The position numbers and the translations under genes were made by a program. A model generated the notes under the pieces. That model ran no database searches and was not told where the DNA came from. It saw nothing but the letters and a program-made list of their open reading frames with translations. A stretch of 41,368 bases of DNA from the NCBI RefSeq assembly GCF_004025585.1, contig NZ_QTZO01000021.1, positions 1 through 41,368 on the forward strand, in the 5' to 3' direction. This document shows positions 37,216-41,368 of the stretch, one piece after another. Each line of letters begins with the position of its first letter. Within the stretch, counting starts at the first letter, position 1. This DNA is from Pseudodesulfovibrio sp. S3. Its GTDB lineage: Bacteria; Desulfobacterota; Desulfovibrionia; Desulfovibrionales; Desulfovibrionaceae.

Positions 37216-37958
37216 GCGTCGTCAGGACCTCCTATCACATCCCATGCTATCCCCACTGGCCCCAGAACTTTCCCTGCCATCCTCCCGAAAGGACCTGATC
37301 TTTTAAGCAAATCCTGTAACGCGGTCAGGCCAACCTCCTCTCCCACAGGATGCGTCACGCCCTGCACCTTCTCTGCAGGAGTCATGACCTGCTTCCAGGG
37401 TGGGTTGTTTTTCATTTTATAGAGCCATTCGGTATACTCTTTGAGGCTTTGAGCCTGTGCTCCTTTTTTCAGTCCTGCCGCGTCTCTTGCCGAGGACGGT
37501 GGCCGCTGTTCATGACCAGATCCCTGATTCGGATCAATGCCTTGTTCGCGCTCCCATTGGTTCAGTTGGCCTGCAGCCTGGGAAGCGTTGTTGGAGCTAC
37601 TCGCCCCTGCATCTTTCACAGCCTGTGCGCCCATGGCCAACAGCATCCGGGGTGGGGTGCCGCTCTGTTGGCGATTCCCGGCAGGGACGGAAGGCTTCTT
37701 CGGCTGGTCCGCCTGACCATAATCATGGTTCAGGGAGACCTTCTCGCCCTCTTTCAGCGGGCTCCAATCCCTGGGTTTGTCCACAGTCCACCAATCCAGG
37801 GTCCGCTTGTTGCCGTGGAATTTCCTGTTCAGATCCCCATCCTTGCGGACCGGCTCGAAAGTCTCATCCGCATACTGAAGCCACTGACGCTCGGTCTCGC
37901 CGGTATAGGTGTTTTTTCTTGTACGCGTATATTTGTCGCTGTTCAATATTGAATTCAT
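37209..37958 (-). CDS. unknown accessory protein with WTVDKPRDW anchor
   Basis: A 249-residue protein I do not recognise. Residues 1-80 are polar and Trp/Tyr-rich (DKYTRTRKNTYTGETERQW) and end in the anchor DWWTVDKPRDWSPLKEGEKVSLN. A low-complexity Gln/Ser/Ala-rich linker follows (about 85-170), then a helical C-terminus ending in a Gly-rich hydrophobic stretch (GRMAGKVLGPVGIAWDVIGG). There is no signal peptide. The anchor recurs twice downstream in degenerate form. The next gene overlaps its stop and encodes a small membrane protein. In-frame stops lie just upstream of the ATG, so no longer N-terminus survives. It could be a displaced effector tail, a phage-derived protein, or neither. Confidence 0.6.
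   Translation of the reverse strand: MNSILNSDKYTRTRKNTYTGETERQWLQYADETFEPVRKDGDLNRKFHGNKRTLDWWTVDKPRDWSPLKEGEKVSLNHDYGQADQPKKPSVPAGNRQQSGTPPRMLLAMGAQAVKDAGASSSNNASQAAGQLNQWEREQGIDPNQGSGHEQRPPSSARDAAGLKKGAQAQSLKEYTEWLYKMKNNPPWKQVMTPAEKVQGVTHPVGEEVGLTALQDLLKRSGPFGRMAGKVLGPVGIAWDVIGGPDDAW
37728..37799 (-). repeat. anchor repeat copy A (reference copy)
   Basis: This segment of the 249-residue gene encodes LDWWTVDKPRDWSPLKEGEKVSLN. Its 3' half matches copy C (36500-36554) and its 5' half matches copy B (36855-36905), all in the same orientation. Confidence 0.75.
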
Positions 37959-38187
37959 TGTATCTTCTTGCCGTTTTCTTCAGCAGACCGTTGAAGATGG
38001 CGCCCCTGTCCGCAAACGCCGAAGGTGCGGCAAAAGGTATGCAAGGGTGCAAGCCCTTGCCTGCCGGATGCGAAATCACCCGAAAACCCCCTCCAAAGGC
38101 GGTTTCCTCTGCAGATTTTACGGGGCCTCCCCGAAGGAAGGCCCCCATGAAGGTGGGTTTTACCTCAGTTCCATTCCATCCCGTTGA
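37959..38187. other. non-coding spacer between capsid pair and accessory gene
   Basis: No gene supported. Besides the hairpin at 38122-38145 it contains GCAAGGG-TGCAAG-CCCTTGC (38041-38060), another short hairpin. Short frames here have no conserved look. Confidence 0.5.
38122..38145 (-). terminator. hairpin after the capsid-pair genes
   Basis: On the minus strand GGGGCCTTCC and GGGAGGCCCC pair over ten positions (one G-T wobble) around the stable tetraloop TTCG, 43 bases past the 82-residue gene's stop. The T-run is weak. Confidence 0.6.
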
Positions 38188-38436
38188 TTAGGTTCCGCTG
38201 ACCACGGTGACCGTGCCGCCCGTATTGGTGGCCACCATCATGTCCACGGCAGCGGCCATGTCCGCGCCCGTGCAGGAGATGATGATGTCGCCGGTATCCA
38301 GGTTGTAGTCTTCCGCCGCTTCATTGAAGTAGCCGGAAGCGGTTACGTCCGCCACGGCGTCCTCAGTGCGGTAGATGAACAACTGCTGGCTGGGCACCCC
38401 GCCCATGAGTCGCATGTTTTCGCTTACATATGCCAT
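38188..38436 (-). CDS. small phage-type protein paired with capsid gene
   Basis: An 82-residue acidic protein ([20 protein letters not shown] ... [21 protein letters not shown] ... GTVTVVSGT). Similar small proteins sit next to major capsid genes in tailed phages and prophages, where they may be head-decoration or head-tail components; the exact role is unknown. AAGGAG stands well placed before ATG 38436. It lies 72 bases downstream of the capsid gene on the same strand. Confidence 0.7.
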   Translation of the reverse strand: MAYVSENMRLMGGVPSQQLFIYRTEDAVADVTASGYFNEAAEDYNLDTGDIIISCTGADMAAAVDMMVATNTGGTVTVVSGT

Positions 38437-38508
38437 ATCATTGAACTCCTTATGCTTGGCAGAGGGGTCACCCCCTCTGCTTGCGGTTGCTTGTTGTTAT
38501 TCGCGGTC

Positions 38509-39342
38509 CTAGACGATGATAGCGTCATCGTCGCACTGGATCTCGATGACCCCGTCCGGGTCGATGAGGCAGGCTCCGGCGCTGAGCATGTGATCCACCA
38601 GATGGGCGGCCTTTTCCGGCACCCAGTCCACGAACGCCTGGATTTTCTGGCCCTCGGCCAGGCCCGCGGCGTTGCGGTGGTAGACGTAGCACTTGCGCAT
38701 ACCGGCATCGTCAAGGGGCAGGCCGGTATGGAACATCCAGGTGATGCCCAGCCAGGTGCGGGACTCGGTACCTTTGAGCCAGGCGTACTGTTCACCGGCG
38801 TAGTCGCTGGACTTGAATTCCTGGATATTGAGCAGTTCGTTCCACTGGTGAGGACCGACCACGGCGAACCGGTGGCCGTCATCAGGCACGTCGTTGGCGT
38901 TCATGGTGCCAAAGGCCTGGAGGATCTTGTCCTTGGTCAGGCCGGTCTCGCTTTCGGCCACGACGTTGGTGGCCCCGTCGAGCTTCTCGATGAGCAGCTC
39001 GTCGATCTTGCGGCCCAGGGCCCAGGCACCTGCGTTGGCGGCCACCTGTTTTTCGTCGCTCTTGTCCTTGAGTTCGTCGAGCTTGTCGATGTACTCGGCG
39101 GCATACCAATCGGACAGGGTGCAGGACACGTTGGAATGATTGAGGTTCATGAGCGGCACATTGCCGTGGCGGGTCTTTTTCCCGGCCGCGCCCTTGCCGA
39201 CCTTCTGGAAGACGCATTTGGAGCCTTGGACCTCGGTCTGAAGGCGCACGGTCTGGCGCATCTTGGAACCCTGGGCCTGATAGGCCTGGTGCACCATCTC
39301 GACGTATTGGGATACAAAGGCATTGCTGACAGTTGTGGACAT
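38509..39342 (-). CDS. phage-type major capsid protein
   Basis: A 277-residue protein resembling major capsid proteins of podovirus/siphovirus-like phages: N-terminal FVSQYVEMVHQAYQAQGSKM, then a basic loop (GKGAAGKKTRHG), DWYAAEYIDKLDELK, ALGRKIDELLIEKLDGA, FAVVGPHQWNELL and the C-terminal FVDWVPEKAAHLVDHMLSAGACLIDPDGVIEI. It would form the icosahedral head. AAGGAG precedes ATG 39342. No portal, terminase, protease, tail or integrase genes are present, so this is an isolated prophage relic or a domesticated gene. The reading frame is intact. Confidence 0.8.
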   Translation of the reverse strand: MSTTVSNAFVSQYVEMVHQAYQAQGSKMRQTVRLQTEVQGSKCVFQKVGKGAAGKKTRHGNVPLMNLNHSNVSCTLSDWYAAEYIDKLDELKDKSDEKQVAANAGAWALGRKIDELLIEKLDGATNVVAESETGLTKDKILQAFGTMNANDVPDDGHRFAVVGPHQWNELLNIQEFKSSDYAGEQYAWLKGTESRTWLGITWMFHTGLPLDDAGMRKCYVYHRNAAGLAEGQKIQAFVDWVPEKAAHLVDHMLSAGACLIDPDGVIEIQCDDDAIIV

Positions 39343-39606
39343 TCGTATTTCTCCTTGTCCGTTGCAGGTTGATACAGGCCGGGTGTCCGGGCTGCGTCCG
39401 CCAAACGGGTGTCCGCGAGGCGCATGGGCGGAACCGCTCCGCCAGCACCGATCAGGGCCGTCTTCAAGACCTCCGGGCCGGGTGCGGAAACAGTAGCACC
39501 GGTTTTTCGCCAACCATGATTTCGGGAGAAAATGTCAGGGAAAAGGATTCGAGAAGCATAAAAAAGCAACTTGACAGGGTTTCAAATCCGGGCAGATTCG
39601 ACCCGT
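39343..39606. other. spacer with possible remnant of an upstream phage gene
   Basis: On the minus strand, a frame distinct from the capsid frame reads PGPEVLKTALIGAGGAVPPM ... LADAARTPGLYQPATDKEKYE across about 39490-39345 with sensible codon use and no stop before the capsid start. It may be the 3' end of a lost phage gene. The remainder is the leader of the dus gene. Confidence 0.3.
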
Positions 39607-40653
39607 ATGCAGCCAATCGACCCCACCAAGAAAACCGCCCTGGCCGAACTCCTGAACCGCCCCCTGTCCATCGGCGGCAAACCCGTTGCCAGCCGTCTCT
39701 GGCTCGCGCCCATGGCCGGGCTGAGCCACGTGGCCTACCGCGAGGTCCTGAACGAATACGGCGGATGCGGACTGATGTTCACCGAGATGTGCGGGGCCAA
39801 GAGCGTGCCCACCGAAAATCCGCGCGTCTCTTCGGTCTTTCGCTGGCGGGAGGAGGAGCTGCCGCATCTGGTCTGCCAGATCGCCGGAGCCAACCCCGAA
39901 CAATTGGTCCCGGCGGCCCGGCGGGTGGAGGAAGCAGGCTTTTTCGGCATCGACATCAACATGGGCTGCACGGTGTCGGGCATCGTCAAGAAGAACGCGG
40001 GCGCAGCCTTGCTCAAAGACCCGGCCGCCGCGCTGAGGGCCGCCGAAGCCGTGCGCAATGCCGTGTCCATACCCGTCTTCATCAAGTTCCGAACCGGCTG
40101 GACCCCGGACGTAACCCCTGCCGTCAAGCTGGCCAGACAATTCGAGGACGCTGGCGTGGATTGTCTGGTTTTCCACCCCAGGGTAGCCCCGGACAAACGC
40201 ACCCGGCCACCCATCCGGGAACATATCCGGGCCATAGCCGAAGCAGTCTCCATCCCGGTCTTCGGCAACGGCGATATCATCACGCCCGAAGACTGCCTGG
40301 ACATGCTCGAAACCACGGGCTGCACAGGCGTGTCCGTGGGCCGCATGGCCATGGCCCGCCCCTGGCTTTTCCGGGAATGGACCACCGACTACACCCCGCC
40401 CGAGACCTGCTTCAGAGACTACGCCCTGCGGCTGGCCGAGGCCCTGGACCATCACTATGATCCCAGCCGGGCGCGCAGACGGTACAGGCTGTTCACCATC
40501 TATTTCGCGGCCAACTTCACCTTCGGCCACAGCCTGCAATCCAAGTTCCTGAAGGCCAAGACCATGGATGAAATACGAAACGTGGCACGAAACGATGTCA
40601 AGATTGACATGCAACTCGCCAAACGGCCCAACATGACCCTCTACAACATCTGA
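39607..40653 (+). CDS. tRNA-dihydrouridine synthase
   Basis: A 348-residue flavoprotein reducing uridines in tRNA D-loops. The TIM-barrel start is WLAPMAGLSHVAYRE, followed by TEMCGAKS, DINMGCTVSGIVKKNAGAALLKDP carrying the catalytic Cys, IKFRTGW, VFHPR, VFGNGDI and GVSVGRMAMARPWLF, with a C-terminal helical domain. The usual Pro after the catalytic Cys (GCP) is Thr here. ATG 39607 begins close to the conserved core; an in-frame TTG at 39571 is possible. The cyclase gene follows within 12 bases. Confidence 0.92.
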   Translation: MQPIDPTKKTALAELLNRPLSIGGKPVASRLWLAPMAGLSHVAYREVLNEYGGCGLMFTEMCGAKSVPTENPRVSSVFRWREEELPHLVCQIAGANPEQLVPAARRVEEAGFFGIDINMGCTVSGIVKKNAGAALLKDPAAALRAAEAVRNAVSIPVFIKFRTGWTPDVTPAVKLARQFEDAGVDCLVFHPRVAPDKRTRPPIREHIRAIAEAVSIPVFGNGDIITPEDCLDMLETTGCTGVSVGRMAMARPWLFREWTTDYTPPETCFRDYALRLAEALDHHYDPSRARRRYRLFTIYFAANFTFGHSLQSKFLKAKTMDEIRNVARNDVKIDMQLAKRPNMTLYNI

Positions 40654-40664
40654 TGAGGATTCCC

Positions 40665-41300
40665 ATGCACACCATTGATCTCAGCCATCCCATCCATACG
40701 GGAATGCCGGTCTATCCCGGCGACGAGTCGCCCAATGTGCGGCGGACCCGGTTCATCCACCGCGACAAATTCGCCGAGACGCAACTGACCATGACTTCCC
40801 ATACGGGTACCCATGTGGACACGGCAGGCCACCTGTTCGCAGAGGCTCCCGGCCTGGACGGTCTCGGTCCGGACAACTTCACGGGCTGGGGCGTGGTGAT
40901 TGATCTGACCGGCCTGGACAGGCCCACCATCGACCAGGCCGATCTCGCCTTTCTCTCGGACATGGACGGGCTGGATTTCGTGCTGCTGCGCACCGGCTGG
41001 GACCGGCATTGGAAAACAGACCGGTACTACCAGGACTTTCCCACGTTGTCCGAAACCGCAGCCCGATACCTCGGCGGACTCGGACTCAAAGGCATCGGCA
41101 TGGATACCCCATCACCCGATGTGGTGGACTCCCTCGAACTCCCCGCGCACCGCATCCTGTTCGACTTTGGACTGGTCATCGTCGAAAACCTGACCAACAT
41201 CGGAGAACTGCCCTCGGAAGGCTTTGTCTTCTGCTGCCTGCCCTTACGGATCATGGACGGCGAAGCCTCCCCGGTACGGGCCGTGGGTATTACCTTTTAG
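40665..41300 (+). CDS. cyclase-family metal hydrolase (kynurenine formamidase-like)
   Basis: A 211-residue protein of the cyclase superfamily that includes bacterial kynurenine formamidase. It starts IDLSHPIHTGMPVYPGDE and carries the metal motif HTGTHVDTAGH with H46, H50, D52 and H56, followed by LLRTGWDRHW, KGIGMDTPSPD and PLRIMDGEASPVRAVGI. Substrate unknown. ATG 40665 has GAGG six bases upstream; the ATG at 40653 overlaps the dus stop (ATGA) and would add four residues. It is co-transcribed with dus and ends 17 bases before a terminator. Confidence 0.9.
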   Translation: MHTIDLSHPIHTGMPVYPGDESPNVRRTRFIHRDKFAETQLTMTSHTGTHVDTAGHLFAEAPGLDGLGPDNFTGWGVVIDLTGLDRPTIDQADLAFLSDMDGLDFVLLRTGWDRHWKTDRYYQDFPTLSETAARYLGGLGLKGIGMDTPSPDVVDSLELPAHRILFDFGLVIVENLTNIGELPSEGFVFCCLPLRIMDGEASPVRAVGITF

Positions 41301-41317
41301 GATGTCTCCGACGGCCG

Positions 41318-41368
41318 GGGGAAGGGGAGAAAAAACCCTTTGAAAAGGGTTCTTTCCTCCCCTTCCCC
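41318..41368. terminator. long-stem terminator at window end
   Basis: A left arm starting GGGGAAGGGGAG (41318-41329) pairs with CTCCCCTTCCCC at 41357-41368, and inner ACCCTT/AAGGGT closes a TGAA loop at 41341-41344. About 22 base pairs with one bulge. It follows the cyclase gene. Confidence 0.8.

Noticed and set aside
37864-38148. 94-codon minus-strand frame across the capsid-accessory spacer
   Set aside because: It overlaps the 249-residue gene start and the hairpin at 38122, with no ribosome site or conserved look.
37350-38191. Plus-strand frames opposite the 249-residue gene
   Set aside because: They lack ribosome sites and recognisable domains; the minus strand has the coupled gene pair and the repeated anchor in frame.

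Overview
The window is a GC-rich, tightly packed bacterial chromosome segment. I infer a sulfate-reducing Desulfovibrionaceae-type organism (Desulfovibrio/Pseudodesulfovibrio-like). The reasons are a class I hybrid cluster protein (hcp) behind an HcpR/FNR-like palindrome, a ptb-buk acyl-phosphate pair, many HD/HDOD and PAS signalling proteins, and long perfect-stem intergenic terminators. No rRNA, tRNA, CRISPR array or intact insertion sequence was recognised.

Layout. 1-6.3 kb: a LysE-type exporter, a Cys-rich small protein, a bacterial cereblon-like CULT-domain protein, an HD hydrolase, a YigZ/IMPACT protein, a coiled-coil protein, and a lemA-TPM-Gly tail-TPM envelope cluster. 6.3-13.6 kb: cheR with an HDOD gene, an ilvN-ptb-buk operon, and an SLC13 transporter with a tandem universal stress protein. 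13.8-20.9 kb: murI, an EAL-HDOD protein, a GAF-HD-GYP gene followed by an HD gene, hcp, and a glyoxalase-like protein. 21-32 kb: a signalling block made of a hybrid kinase, an ErcA-like iron alcohol dehydrogenase and a PAS kinase in one run, then a solute-binding protein divergent from a seven-domain hybrid kinase, then a second HD-GYP protein. 32.4-36.5 kb: a MltD-like lytic transglycosylase with LysM domains, rlmB, a secreted thermonuclease and a metallo-beta-lactamase-fold hydrolase.

36.5-39.5 kb is the accessory part. On the minus strand it holds a solitary phage-type major capsid gene with a small partner, an unknown 249-residue protein overlapping a small two-helix membrane protein, two further degenerate copies of a short anchor sequence from the 249-residue gene, and a decayed CPBP (CAAX protease-like) fragment. 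The window ends with a tRNA-dihydrouridine synthase, a cyclase-family hydrolase and a strong terminator.

The main theme is signal transduction: three sensor kinases, two HD-GYP proteins, one EAL-HDOD, one HDOD and two plain HD proteins, with no GGDEF cyclase in the window. The points most worth a second look are the CULT protein with a fully conserved tri-Trp cage, the kinase-ErcA-kinase run (whose first kinase has a shortened sensor and an Hpt-like tail lacking the phosphoacceptor His), and the anchor-repeat cassette region beside the orphan capsid genes.
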